Below, piece by piece: positions 18,855 to 26,978 of a DNA stretch of 64,000 nucleotides. The DNA is from an uncultured Bacteroides sp. (GTDB lineage: Bacteria > Bacteroidota > Bacteroidia > Bacteroidales > Bacteroidaceae): positions 36,787 to 100,786 of the forward strand of contig CALULP010000014.1 of the NCBI GenBank assembly GCA_944321495.1, given 5' to 3'. Each line of letters opens with the position of its first letter. Within the stretch, counting starts at the first letter, position 1. The notes beneath the pieces were generated by a model that did no database searches, had not been told where the DNA came from, and saw nothing but the letters and a program-made list of their open reading frames with translations. A program made the translations under genes and the position numbers.

Positions 18855-19280
18855 TCATAATCCACGAAAACGCCGGTTCTCCATGTAGCTTTGCAAGATG
18901 ATAGTGGCACTGATTTCATCCACCAGCGCCTTGTTTTGCCGGTCTTTCTTTTTCAGCCCGCCATCCAGCATGGCACGGTGTGCCAGGACAGATGTAAAAC
19001 GCTCGTCCACATACTCCACAGGCATCTCCGGCAACCGCTTTTTCAGCGAGCGCACAAAGGGCTCAATGTAAGCCATGCTCTCCGATGCCTCGTTATTCAT
19101 CTGCTTCGGCAACCCCACCAAGATACGTTCCACCGGCTCGCGTGCCACATAGTCCAGGATATAAGTCAGCAACTGATGGGTAGGCACCGTCGCCAGCCCG
19201 TTGGCAATAAGTTGCAACGGGTCGCTCACCGCGACACCGGTCCGTTTCCGTCCATAATCTATGGCAAGCAGTCTGCCCAT
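18855..19280 (-). CDS. ruvX: Putative pre-16S rRNA nuclease / Holliday junction resolvase-like YqgF
   Basis: A 141-residue RNase H-fold protein. It begins MGRLLAIDYGRKRTGVAVSD with the first catalytic Asp, has ILVGLPKQMNNEAS and later VEYVDERFTSVLA with the Glu, and ends ALVDEISATIILQSYMENR with the last Asp. In E. coli YqgF finishes 16S rRNA 5' processing; a resolvase role has also been proposed. It is the first gene of a long minus-strand run with def, TPR, thrS, infC, rpmI and rplT. A -7 box is at 19376-19383. Confidence 0.93.
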   Translation of the reverse strand: MGRLLAIDYGRKRTGVAVSDPLQLIANGLATVPTHQLLTYILDYVAREPVERILVGLPKQMNNEASESMAYIEPFVRSLKKRLPEMPVEYVDERFTSVLAHRAMLDGGLKKKDRQNKALVDEISATIILQSYMENRRFRGL

Positions 19281-19375
19281 AACCTCGTTACCTTCCTTCC
19301 CTTAAAAACTCAGACAATGTTTCAACAGGCAAAGGCATGTTCCATACCTCCTGCACAAAGCGCCTGTCAGCGGTG

Positions 19376-19383
19376 CAAAGATA
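19376..19383 (-). promoter_or_regulatory. -7 promoter element of the ruvX run
   Basis: TATCTTTG on the minus strand fits TAnnTTTG, 95 bases before the ruvX ATG, just outside the repeat element that begins at 19442. Confidence 0.45.
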
Positions 19384-19441
19384 AATACATTTTCGCAAGT
19401 ATCAGGTCTTCATTGCGCTATAATTCTGCAAATGCTATTAA

Positions 19442-19838
19442 TATATGTACTTTTTCTTTCGCTTGCCCGAAAGAAAAAGATGCCCAAAAGAAAGGGCCCC
19501 GGCTGTGCCCGCCGGTCAATGCCGGAGAGCCATGCGGCGTCAAGTTGTGCCTGTGAAACCGGATATATGATACTGTTTCACGCTATGTCTCATGCCGCAT
19601 GGCCGCGCCTAAGCGGAGGGGCGTGAAACGGAGAGGGCATTTTTGCGTGAAGGACGGCAGTCTGTTTGAGCGAAGCGAGTTTTCTGCCGTTTAGCAAAAA
19701 TGTACTTGGCAGCTACGCTGCAAAGAAGTAGCCCCGGAGATTCAGCGCTTGACTTTTTTCTTTTGGTATCTTTTCTTTTTGTGTCAAGACAAAAAGAAAA
19801 GTACACTATTCGGGCAAGCGAAAGAAAAAGTACATATA
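19442..19838 (+). repeat. Modular non-coding repeat element, copy 1
   Basis: About 397 bases bounded by a perfect 30-base inverted repeat (19442-19471 with 19809-19838, outer end TATATGTACTTTTTCTTTCG). Inside are a left hairpin (12-base stem at 19450-19461 with 19468-19479) and a right hairpin (13-base stem at 19770-19782 with 19789-19801). It shares long blocks with copy 2 at 25328-25807. No credible reading frame. It fills most of the gap between ompA and ruvX. Confidence 0.85.
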
Positions 19839-19871
19839 AAAATTCCTCCCCGTGGGGAGGACCAAGGAAGG

Positions 19872-19908
19872 AACAAAAAAAGGATACCCGGCAAGCCGGA
19901 TATCCCTT
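19872..19908 (-). terminator. Terminator of the OmpA gene
   Basis: On the minus strand GGATATCCGGC pairs with GCCGGGTATCC with one wobble, followed by a run of seven T residues, about 30 bases after the stop. Confidence 0.8.
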
Positions 19909-19937
19909 TCTTATTCAAACCCTATTAGTAAGTAAGC

Positions 19938-21119
19938 TTACTCAAGAATAACTACGCGGTTCAACAGGTTCTTGCCGAACATGTTTTCAGTACCGCCAAA
20001 GCCTACGAGCTCGAGTTGGTCTTTGTCTACGCCTTCAGCAATCAAAGCATCGTAAACAACCTGAGCACGTTTCTCAGACAGTTTCTGGTTCCAAGAAGCG
20101 CTACCCGTAGCCTTGTCAGCATAGCCGGATACCTTGTACTTCTTGTCCGGATTAGCCTTCAGGATCTTAGCTGCCAACTGGATGTTAACCTTGCCGTAAT
20201 CGTCCAGACGGGCGCTACCTATCTTGAAGAAGATAGCACGCGGGCCGGCAACAGATACTTCCTTAACCACTTCTCTTACTTCAGGTTTCACGTTAGCCAA
20301 AGCATTCTTTGCGTTGGCCAAGTCAGCCTGAGCCTGAGCCAGTTCATTTCTGTATTTGTTCACTTCGTCGTTGATGGCGTCCATTTCAACCTTTGATACA
20401 TAAGGCACGAACTTCTTGCCACCGAACGTGTAAGTAGCACCTACACCGAAGTACAGGCTGGCCACTGTTTTCGAAGAAGACAAGTAACCCAGATAAGAAG
20501 GAGCCAACTCACCGCGGGCTTCTACATCGATATCCCAGTACTTGTTAATGTTGAACTTACCTTGCAAACCGATAGAACCGTTGATGTAAGCGCCTACACC
20601 GTTGTCACCGGCCTGTGCCTTATACCAATTCGTACCATCGCTTTCTACGGTGAAAGCGCCGTTACCCTTGGCAATCGTCAAGCCCGGGCCTGCGAAGAAC
20701 GACAGGTCGAACAGACGGTCAGGGTTGTAACCCCAGATGGCGTTGGAGAGGTTGAACATAGCGTCCAGACGCAACTGGCCAACGTTCTTGTGGTAGCTTG
20801 CTTCCTGGCCTACGGCTACACCGTTTACGAAAGTACCCTTCGACCACTGCGTGTCGAAGTTGGTTCTCCACAAACCGCCCTGTGCACGAACAGCCCACAG
20901 CGGAGTGAACCACTTACCAACCGATACCGTAATGTGGGGAGCCGGGCTTCCAAACTTGCCCTCGCTCTTACCCGAGTTCGTCATAGAAATACCGCCGGTC
21001 ACGCTCACGAAGATATTATCCGTGGCCTTCTCAACGACGTATTTCTCCTTTGTCTGGCCATTTGCAGTCATTGCTACACCTGCCAGCATTAAAGAAAATA
21101 TTACTAATTTACTTTTCAT
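19938..21119 (-). CDS. OmpA-family outer membrane protein
   Basis: A 393-residue outer membrane protein. It has the signal peptide MKSKLVIFSLMLAGVAMTANG, an eight-strand-type barrel (about residues 30-240), a short coiled-coil linker (DEVNKYRNELAQAQADLANA, then AKNALANV) and a C-terminal OmpA domain that binds peptidoglycan: IFFKIGSARLDDYGKVNIQL, then VSGYADKATGSASWNQKLSE and RAQVVYDALIAEGV. This is the layout of the abundant Bacteroides OmpA porins, which tie the outer membrane to the cell wall. It ends with a good terminator; the YjbH-like gene lies upstream on the same strand. Confidence 0.93.
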   Translation of the reverse strand: MKSKLVIFSLMLAGVAMTANGQTKEKYVVEKATDNIFVSVTGGISMTNSGKSEGKFGSPAPHITVSVGKWFTPLWAVRAQGGLWRTNFDTQWSKGTFVNGVAVGQEASYHKNVGQLRLDAMFNLSNAIWGYNPDRLFDLSFFAGPGLTIAKGNGAFTVESDGTNWYKAQAGDNGVGAYINGSIGLQGKFNINKYWDIDVEARGELAPSYLGYLSSSKTVASLYFGVGATYTFGGKKFVPYVSKVEMDAINDEVNKYRNELAQAQADLANAKNALANVKPEVREVVKEVSVAGPRAIFFKIGSARLDDYGKVNIQLAAKILKANPDKKYKVSGYADKATGSASWNQKLSEKRAQVVYDALIAEGVDKDQLELVGFGGTENMFGKNLLNRVVILE

Positions 21120-21167
21120 TGTTGTTAGTTTTTAAACTTTTTCTGTTTATTTGCCCCGACCACTCGC

Positions 21168-21920
21168 TTACTTCAAATAAATCTTATAAGTAAGTCCGCC
21201 GGTAAAGTACTTCATTCTTTGCAATTCTACCTGCGCATGCAAGTGGTTGAAAAGCAAATAGGTGGCACCCATTGCAAAATCTTTTGCATCATACTCGGCT
21301 ATCAGCCTCAACTGAGGATGAAAGGAGGGATTCCAAGTAATACCTACCCCCGGGCCGTTGAGCGGATAATCCAAGCGGTGGTTGAGAAGCCAAGAAAGGT
21401 GAACCCCAATCTTTTCTTTCTTACCCAACGGGATAAACTTCGTGGCTGCCACATAGAAGCGGCAAAAGTACCCGTTGCCATTCACTGCGGATATCTGTCC
21501 GCCACCCGATTCTGTATAGGGGTCTGACGTACCCACTACCACAGCCGGCATGTATTTCCAAAACTGGCCTTCCTCCAAAAGCCGTAACCGGACAGAGAAA
21601 TACCTGTCTTGGTTGGTAAACTTACCCTTTCCCACTTTCCAATCTATCCCGATGTGCTGCGACTGAAACAGCGTTGCCGTATAAGCCACTTCCAACCAAG
21701 GAAAGATGGTCACGTTCAGAAAGTAGTTGTACGTATGATAGGTCCAACCGGCAGGAGTAATCTCCTTGTTTAAAAAGTTACCACCGATCATCACCGTCTT
21801 ATCCCGTTGCATCTCTGCCGATGGGGCATGGAGAAGACCGGTGGTACCATAAGTCAACTGAGCCGAAAGCATTAGCGGAGAACAAATGAACAAACCAATC
21901 AATATGATTTTTCGTATCAT
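21168..21920 (-). CDS. YjbH-like outer membrane protein, short form
   Basis: About 250 residues with signal peptide MIRKIILIGLFICSPLMLSA and a barrel-like pattern. The opening LTYGTTGLLHAPSAEMQRDK, then NYFLNVTIFPWLEVAYTATL and DWKVGKGKFTNQDRYFSV match the YjbH family of outer-membrane barrels linked in Gammaproteobacteria to exopolysaccharide operons (yjbEFGH). A GTG at 21932 is an alternative start, but ATG at 21920 gives a normal signal peptide. It sits between the OmpA gene and the DUF3869 lipoprotein, with a longer YjbH-like gene two genes away, suggesting one surface system. Confidence 0.75.
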   Translation of the reverse strand: MIRKIILIGLFICSPLMLSAQLTYGTTGLLHAPSAEMQRDKTVMIGGNFLNKEITPAGWTYHTYNYFLNVTIFPWLEVAYTATLFQSQHIGIDWKVGKGKFTNQDRYFSVRLRLLEEGQFWKYMPAVVVGTSDPYTESGGGQISAVNGNGYFCRFYVAATKFIPLGKKEKIGVHLSWLLNHRLDYPLNGPGVGITWNPSFHPQLRLIAEYDAKDFAMGATYLLFNHLHAQVELQRMKYFTGGLTYKIYLK

Positions 21921-21972
21921 TGCTTTACCCACGCTTTTATGCTTCTATAGCTTGTATCAATAACCGCTGTGA

Positions 21973-22968
21973 TTAGTCAGCTAACGAGGAACCGCCACCG
22001 GCACCGTTGGAGCTACCATGATTGTTGTGGCTGTCGTGGCTGTCATGAGATTCATAATCTACCGATGCAGTAGCTGCACCAACCTGATACATTACAGTAC
22101 CTTCATGATCATTGTAAGAAAGGACTTTGCTTTCAAACTTAACAGTTACCGTATAACCAATAATAGTCTTTCCAGCAACGCCTTGAAGTGTATAATCAAC
22201 TGTACCCAGCGTCATACCGTAAGGCATAGCCAAATCGCGCGAAGCAGAAGCATTCCAGATTTGTCCTTGGTAAATAGCTTTTGTCCACAGGTCGTTTGCT
22301 TCTGGAGCTACATCTGAATCAAATCCAGTATACTTCGGGAGCTGAACCGGTACACCTGCACCAACAGCAGGAGTTTCAGCAAGCGTACCATCTGCTGTCA
22401 TCGTAATATTACCGCTTGCATCTGCGACCAACTCTACATTAGAAAGTCCCAATCCTGCTACATCTTCAGTAATATCAGCCAAAACAGCATCAGCAAGTTT
22501 CTGAGCCTGTTCCTGAGTAGCATCAACAGCAGGAGTATCCTCTTCTAACAAATCATCTTCACCAATTCCATACAGCAAGAAGTCTGCGTTACCGTAAGAA
22601 ATACCACCATCAGCAGCTTCAGGCAGATAAATCGTTCTTACTGCATCATCATAACCGGAAGCTGAAACCTTAACTACGTGAGAACCTGCAGCCAAGCCAT
22701 CTTCCTTTACAAAATAGCCATCGTTATTAACCGTAACTTCTGTTCCGTCAATAGTTACTACTACCGTCGTAGTTGCAGGAGAAACAGCAGCACTTGTAGC
22801 AGCATCGGTCAAGTTACCGGCAATTACATACTTAGCGGGATCCGGTTTCGGAGTAACCGTCACGTCGCCATTCTCAGAATCATAGCAGCTTGCAAACATA
22901 GTACCAACTGCCAACACAGCTAACGCCAACTTGGCGTTAAGGCTTGAAAAGATACTTTTCATTTTCAT
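21973..22968 (-). CDS. DUF3869-type lipoprotein with His-rich tail
   Basis: A 331-residue predicted lipoprotein: the signal ends at MFASC near residue 28, and acidic residues follow the Cys (CYDSENGD), resembling the Bacteroidetes surface-export signal. An Ig-like carboxypeptidase-regulatory segment follows (YVIAGNLTDAATSAAVSPAT to DAVRTIYLPEAADGG), then an acidic region and a beta-rich C-domain. The end is ESHDSHDSHNNHGSSNGAGG, a His/Asp/Ser/Gly tail that could bind metal. I relate it to DUF3869 from memory of the domain's look. Codon use here is somewhat AT-richer than its neighbours. It lies between two YjbH-like genes. Confidence 0.65.
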   Translation of the reverse strand: MKMKSIFSSLNAKLALAVLAVGTMFASCYDSENGDVTVTPKPDPAKYVIAGNLTDAATSAAVSPATTTVVVTIDGTEVTVNNDGYFVKEDGLAAGSHVVKVSASGYDDAVRTIYLPEAADGGISYGNADFLLYGIGEDDLLEEDTPAVDATQEQAQKLADAVLADITEDVAGLGLSNVELVADASGNITMTADGTLAETPAVGAGVPVQLPKYTGFDSDVAPEANDLWTKAIYQGQIWNASASRDLAMPYGMTLGTVDYTLQGVAGKTIIGYTVTVKFESKVLSYNDHEGTVMYQVGAATASVDYESHDSHDSHNNHGSSNGAGGGSSLAD

Positions 22969-22981
22969 CTCGATAATAAAA

Positions 22982-24220
22982 TTAAAAATTTAACAATTCA
23001 CTCTTTATAAAATAGGGGTTAAAACTATTGTCCCTTAAGGTATTGTCATCCGGACGGGAGCGATAACCACGGCCATAGAGCAACTCGTTTCCGGCATTGT
23101 ATCGTATGCCGAAATCGCCGCCTACCACCCGCGGTATATAGCCTCTCCGCTTATACTTGTAAGGCGGCAAGTTTATCTGGAACAAGAACCCTGCATTGAA
23201 ACCCTTGTGGGCCGCATCGTCCTTGCCAAACACCCTGTTCGCCCAAAAGCCGATGGACGCATAGCGGAAATGACGGATCATATCCGCCCGCACCCCGAAT
23301 TCTTCCAGCAGATAACGCTCGCCCTTCACGGAGAACTGCGTGTTGTACTTCGGCCAATAGAAGTTCCCTCCCACGCTGCCGGTCACCGTCACAATCTTGC
23401 CCCGGTAAAACTTCCAGTCCTCCCAATAGCCCCTCATCGTCACCCCCAAGCGGGCTTCCACCGAGAAACGCTCATCACCCTTGAAATAATGCTTGGCGCG
23501 CATGTCGACTCCCCAACGGAAATTGTTGAAGAAGCCCGCGCTCGCCGTGAAGAACACGTTTTGGGGGAAACGCACCGTCTGCGTCAACGTCAGGAACCCC
23601 GGGCGTATCTGCCGGTAAAACCGTCCATAATCATTCACTATCGGGAAAATGACCTGTCCGGTAAACTTGCCTCCTTTCCACAAGGACACCTCAACGGCGG
23701 GCGACAAGTTCAACACGATGTCATACATCCGCGACAGCTTGTAATTCTGGAACATGAATTCCGGATACACTACAATATCAACTTTGAACAAAGAACTATT
23801 TTTCTTTTCCACCTTCCGCACCTTCTTCCAGGAACCTCCCAAATCGGAACTGACTTCCCAGTCGCGCCGTTCCGCGCTGGTCAGGCTATCCCCTTCCGCC
23901 GGGCGGTAGGTCAAAGAAACCTGGGGCACGTTATTGTCCAGTACGATAATGCGGCACGCCTTGCCCTGCGGCAACCCCATCCGTTGGATGACATCCACCG
24001 CTTTTCCCACTCCTACACCTTGTACACGGGAAGTGGAATTCTGCAACACGTACACGCGCTCGTCATTATCTTCTGTCCACCCCACATTCTCGAAGCCCAT
24101 CTCCACCAGAGCATCTACCGTAGCCTCACCTGTCTGCGCCATTCCCGCCAAGGGAAACAAGCCAAACAAGAAGAGCGCAATCAACGTCACCAAGCTCTTA
24201 GCCTCAAGGCTATTCTTCAT
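22982..24220 (-). CDS. YjbH-like outer membrane protein, long form
   Basis: About 412 residues with signal peptide MKNSLEAKSLVTLIALFLFG through GMAQ. A small N-terminal alpha/beta domain (VDALVEMGFENVGWTEDNDE to VPQVSLTYRP) precedes an aromatic-rich barrel with RPGFLTLTQTVRFPQNVFFT, GVTMRGYWEDWKFYRGKIVT and FKVDIVVYPEFMFQNYKLS, as in the YjbH exopolysaccharide family. ATG at 24241 is an alternative start giving a seven-residue longer N-terminus. It is a distant paralogue of the 21168-21920 protein. It ends 13 bases before the DUF3869 gene, which follows it on the same strand. Confidence 0.7.
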   Translation of the reverse strand: MKNSLEAKSLVTLIALFLFGLFPLAGMAQTGEATVDALVEMGFENVGWTEDNDERVYVLQNSTSRVQGVGVGKAVDVIQRMGLPQGKACRIIVLDNNVPQVSLTYRPAEGDSLTSAERRDWEVSSDLGGSWKKVRKVEKKNSSLFKVDIVVYPEFMFQNYKLSRMYDIVLNLSPAVEVSLWKGGKFTGQVIFPIVNDYGRFYRQIRPGFLTLTQTVRFPQNVFFTASAGFFNNFRWGVDMRAKHYFKGDERFSVEARLGVTMRGYWEDWKFYRGKIVTVTGSVGGNFYWPKYNTQFSVKGERYLLEEFGVRADMIRHFRYASIGFWANRVFGKDDAAHKGFNAGFLFQINLPPYKYKRRGYIPRVVGGDFGIRYNAGNELLYGRGYRSRPDDNTLRDNSFNPYFIKSELLNF

Positions 24221-24283
24221 GTAGGAGTTTTTACGCCTCATTCTTTCACGTTTTTTTGCATAGATAACATGCAAACCACGCTG

Positions 24284-24291
24284 CAAAAATA
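24284..24291 (-). promoter_or_regulatory. -7 promoter element of the YjbH-DUF3869-YjbH genes
   Basis: TATTTTTG on the minus strand fits TAnnTTTG, 63 bases before the ATG at 24220. Confidence 0.45.
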
Positions 24292-24346
24292 GACACTTTT
24301 TTAATAACACCAAAAAAATAGTCAGAAAAAATAAAAAGAATCAGTT

Positions 24347-25309
24347 TTAATACACAAACTCTACATTATCTACCCAAAAAGAGTTGCCCGGCGAGCCGAT
24401 GTAAGCCCCTCCGTGGCTGGAAGTGAACTGCAACTGCAGGTGGGTAGGCTCATCTCCGGCAGTTCCCCAGCCCACTTCTTGGATGGGTACGCTCTCCCCT
24501 TTGCTGTTGACGGCGTAGCGTTCCTGCACTTGCAGGCGCATCATGTTCGGGTCATAATCCGGGTGGCCGGTGATGTCGCCATACAGCAGGGTAAACGTGG
24601 CATCGTTCTGCCAGTCGGCCGTCGTACGGTCAAAACGCACCACCATCGTGGCCACGCGTTTGGCATAGATATTCCCGTCCTTATCCTCCCATCGTTTCTG
24701 CAAAAACAGGTTCACCTCCGGGTAATCCTTGCCCTCCACATCCTTAATGCGGCTGAATCCCGTAGCCCGGATGCGGTTTTCACGCTCCGACATCCGTATC
24801 TTATAGTCAAAACGGAGTGCCTTGGGCTTTTGGGTGAAAGGGATGCCCGTGTCCAGCTTCCGCATGGGGTTCTTCGTGCCCGTGATAGGCTCGTGCATCT
24901 CGCCAAGAAATACCGAGCCCGCCGCCAAGACGGTGATGTTGATGAAGCCCAACGCCTTTACGCTCTCCATGCGGGTATCCAGGCGGGCACAGTAGCCGTC
25001 GCCCCGCTTCTCGGGGAAAACAGACGTATTGGTCTTGGTGATGCCAGCCACCCGTGCCAGGATGTTGGAAGAAGCCCACGGCGAGCCGCCCATGTTCTCA
25101 TAAGCCTCGTTGCTTTCAATCGTCATCGTGGGGCCGATGGCATACACATGCTTCGTTTCCCCGCCGATAATGGCGGATTCCTTGATCTGCCGGTCTATCC
25201 ACCGGTCCATATCCCCGAACGGAATAGGTTCCACCCGTTCCTGTTCCTGTCCTCGTGCCGCTACGCTGCACAGCAGGACAAGTAACATACATGTCAGTAT
25301 TTTCTTCAT
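24347..25309 (-). CDS. PCMD-domain exported protein
   Basis: A 320-residue exported protein with signal peptide MKKILTCMLLVLLCSVAARG. The Bacteroidetes PCMD (putative carbohydrate metabolism domain) is visible from ENMGGSPWASSNILARVAG through VFLGEMHEP and KPKALRFDYKIRM to the end GAYIGSPGNSFWVDNVEFVY, a jelly-roll, carbohydrate-binding-like fold. No catalytic residues are evident. Copy 2 of the modular repeat begins about 20 bases upstream of its ATG, so that repeat forms its upstream region. It belongs by position with the YjbH/DUF3869 surface genes. Confidence 0.8.
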   Translation of the reverse strand: MKKILTCMLLVLLCSVAARGQEQERVEPIPFGDMDRWIDRQIKESAIIGGETKHVYAIGPTMTIESNEAYENMGGSPWASSNILARVAGITKTNTSVFPEKRGDGYCARLDTRMESVKALGFINITVLAAGSVFLGEMHEPITGTKNPMRKLDTGIPFTQKPKALRFDYKIRMSERENRIRATGFSRIKDVEGKDYPEVNLFLQKRWEDKDGNIYAKRVATMVVRFDRTTADWQNDATFTLLYGDITGHPDYDPNMMRLQVQERYAVNSKGESVPIQEVGWGTAGDEPTHLQLQFTSSHGGAYIGSPGNSFWVDNVEFVY

Positions 25310-25327
25310 TGTTACTATTTTTTAATA

Positions 25328-25807
25328 CTGTACTTTTTCTTTCGCTTGCCCGAAAGAAAAAGATACCAAAAAGAAAGGGCCCCGGCTGTGCCCGTCGGGC
25401 TACTCCGACCGGTGTTCAGGCTAAACGGCAGAAAACTCGCTTCGCTCAGACAGCCTGCCGTTCTTGACGCCTGCCCACCGTCCTCCGCTTCACGCCCGCC
25501 GGTCAATGCCGGAGAGCCATGCGGCATCAAACCCGCGATGAAAGAGTAGTGACGTGCCGCATTCCGCAAACTGGAGAGTTTGCAGCCTTCTGCCGCATGG
25601 CCCGCGCCTAAGCGGAGGGGCGTAAGGCGGAGGGTAGTTTTCAGCCGTTAAAAGGGGCAAACTGTTTGAGCGAAGCGAGTTTTTACCCCTTAGGCTGAAA
25701 ACTGCCCCTGGCAGCTACGCTGCGAAGAAGTAGCCCCGGAGATTCAGCGCTTGACTTTTTTCTTTTGGTAGCTTTTCTTTTTGTGTCAAGACAAAAAGAA
25801 AAGTACA
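25328..25807 (+). repeat. Modular non-coding repeat element, copy 2
   Basis: About 480 bases that share with copy 1 the left hairpin (25333-25344 with 25351-25362), the GGGCCCCGGCTGTGCCCG block, the GCCGGTCAATGCCGGAGAGC block, the CGCGCCTAAGCGGAGGGGCG block, the TGTTTGAGCGAAGCGAGTTT block and the right hairpin (13-base stem 25772-25784 with 25791-25803). It has an extra segment (about 25415-25500) containing an inverted copy of the GAGCGAAGCGAG module. No credible reading frame. Confidence 0.85.
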
Positions 25808-25810
25808 CAT

Positions 25811-25858
25811 ACAATTCCCAATTGATAATTGTCAATTGTTAATTATCAATTGTCAATT
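25811..25858. repeat. CAATTG-based palindromic simple repeat
   Basis: Several overlapping CAATTG/AATTGT/TAATTA units form self-complementary sequence and run into the last four codons of the sulfotransferase gene, encoding its YKIDN end. It may act as a terminator-like structure. Confidence 0.6.
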
Positions 25859-26958
25859 TTATACCCCCACTGCTCCAGCGCGAAGCCCCAATGCTCCTGC
25901 ACCAGCTGCACGGTGCGCTCGTCATACTTATACTTATTCTTCTTATACCCCTTCTTGCCCCCGATGTATTTCTCGATAGCCGCGCGGGCTTCGGGGAAAC
26001 CGGGCAAAGATAACGCCTGGTAGATATGCTCGGTCATGCCCATGGCATCCGCCTCAAAATCTTCAAACTTCACCTCTATCAGGTTGCCTGCAGGGATGCT
26101 TGCCTTGTCTGCCTCATACTTGTGGTACAACTTCGCATACACCGACAAGATGTTCCGTTCCAGCTCCTCCGGAGTGATATCCTCCAACTTCAACGGCTGG
26201 ATGGTGTTCGTGAAGAAACTCCGCGTGCTCTCGAACACCGTGTACGGGTTGCGCATCAGGTAAATGAACTTGGCATTGGGGAACATCTTCACCAGTTCTT
26301 TCACCCGGCCCGTATGGGGAGGGTTCTTGCTGAGGAACTGCGTGCCGTGCGTGTTCCACAGGGAAATCTTAATCAGCTTGGTAAAAGTTTCCTCAAACGC
26401 CTTCAGCTCGGCTTCCGAAATGCCGTCGAACAGCAGGTACTTGTCGGCATACTCCTGCATATACTTGGGGAAGAACCAGAAATTATAATAGGTATAGGGC
26501 ATCATGTTCGCCAAGGCAAACTCCTCCTCCTGGGGCAGGTCCACCGCCAGTTCCATGTTGTCCGTAGGACGCTTGTCGGGCATCAGCCAGCTCATGTTCT
26601 TCTTGAAGAAAGGCTGCCCCCACATCATCAGGTGCGGAAAAACCGTCTGGTACGTGGTGTTGTAGCCAAAATGCTTGTCGCACGAAAAGACGTTATGCAC
26701 AAACGTGGTGCCGCTCCGCCAGTGCCCCAAGATGAATACAGGGTCATGCTCCAGCGGCTTATCCGCCAGCAGCTTGTCGTAACGTTTGTTTTGTATGCCC
26801 GCCAAAGGCGACAGCAGGCGGCACACCGCTTTCGTCAGCCGATACTTGCCCCGGTAGCCGGCATCCACCTCGCGCCCCTTGGCAATGGCCTTGAACGTTT
26901 GCCAGTCGGCGCCCACCAAGGTGTTTATCGGCAATTTGTTAAATTCAAGTAGTCCCAT
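25846..26958 (-). CDS. PAPS-dependent sulfotransferase
   Basis: A 370-residue cytosolic sulfotransferase that moves the sulfuryl group of PAPS to an acceptor hydroxyl. The 5'-phosphosulfate loop is FILGHWRSGTTFVHNV (about residues 75-90) and the 3'-phosphate motif is FIYLMRNPYTVFESTRSFF with R236 and S244. A candidate catalytic region is KNPPHTGRVKELVKMFPNAK. No signal peptide. It is the last gene of the cysQ-SLC13-cysC-cysD-cysN operon, 20 bases after cysN. A Bacteroides thetaiotaomicron sulfotransferase (BT0416) with comparable neighbours has been reported to sulfate cholesterol and other steroids; the acceptor here is not proven, but that makes a steroid or lipid plausible. Confidence 0.9.
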   Translation of the reverse strand: MGLLEFNKLPINTLVGADWQTFKAIAKGREVDAGYRGKYRLTKAVCRLLSPLAGIQNKRYDKLLADKPLEHDPVFILGHWRSGTTFVHNVFSCDKHFGYNTTYQTVFPHLMMWGQPFFKKNMSWLMPDKRPTDNMELAVDLPQEEEFALANMMPYTYYNFWFFPKYMQEYADKYLLFDGISEAELKAFEETFTKLIKISLWNTHGTQFLSKNPPHTGRVKELVKMFPNAKFIYLMRNPYTVFESTRSFFTNTIQPLKLEDITPEELERNILSVYAKLYHKYEADKASIPAGNLIEVKFEDFEADAMGMTEHIYQALSLPGFPEARAAIEKYIGGKKGYKKNKYKYDERTVQLVQEHWGFALEQWGYKIDN

Positions 26959-26978
26959 ACCGTTTTCCCTCCTTCATT

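Noticed and set aside
19560-19600. TGTTTCACGC resembling half of parS
   Set aside because: The second half of the palindrome is missing and it lies inside the modular repeat.
25313-25570. Short open frames inside the modular repeat
   Set aside because: They differ between the two copies, have no family pattern, and arise from the repeated GC-rich blocks.
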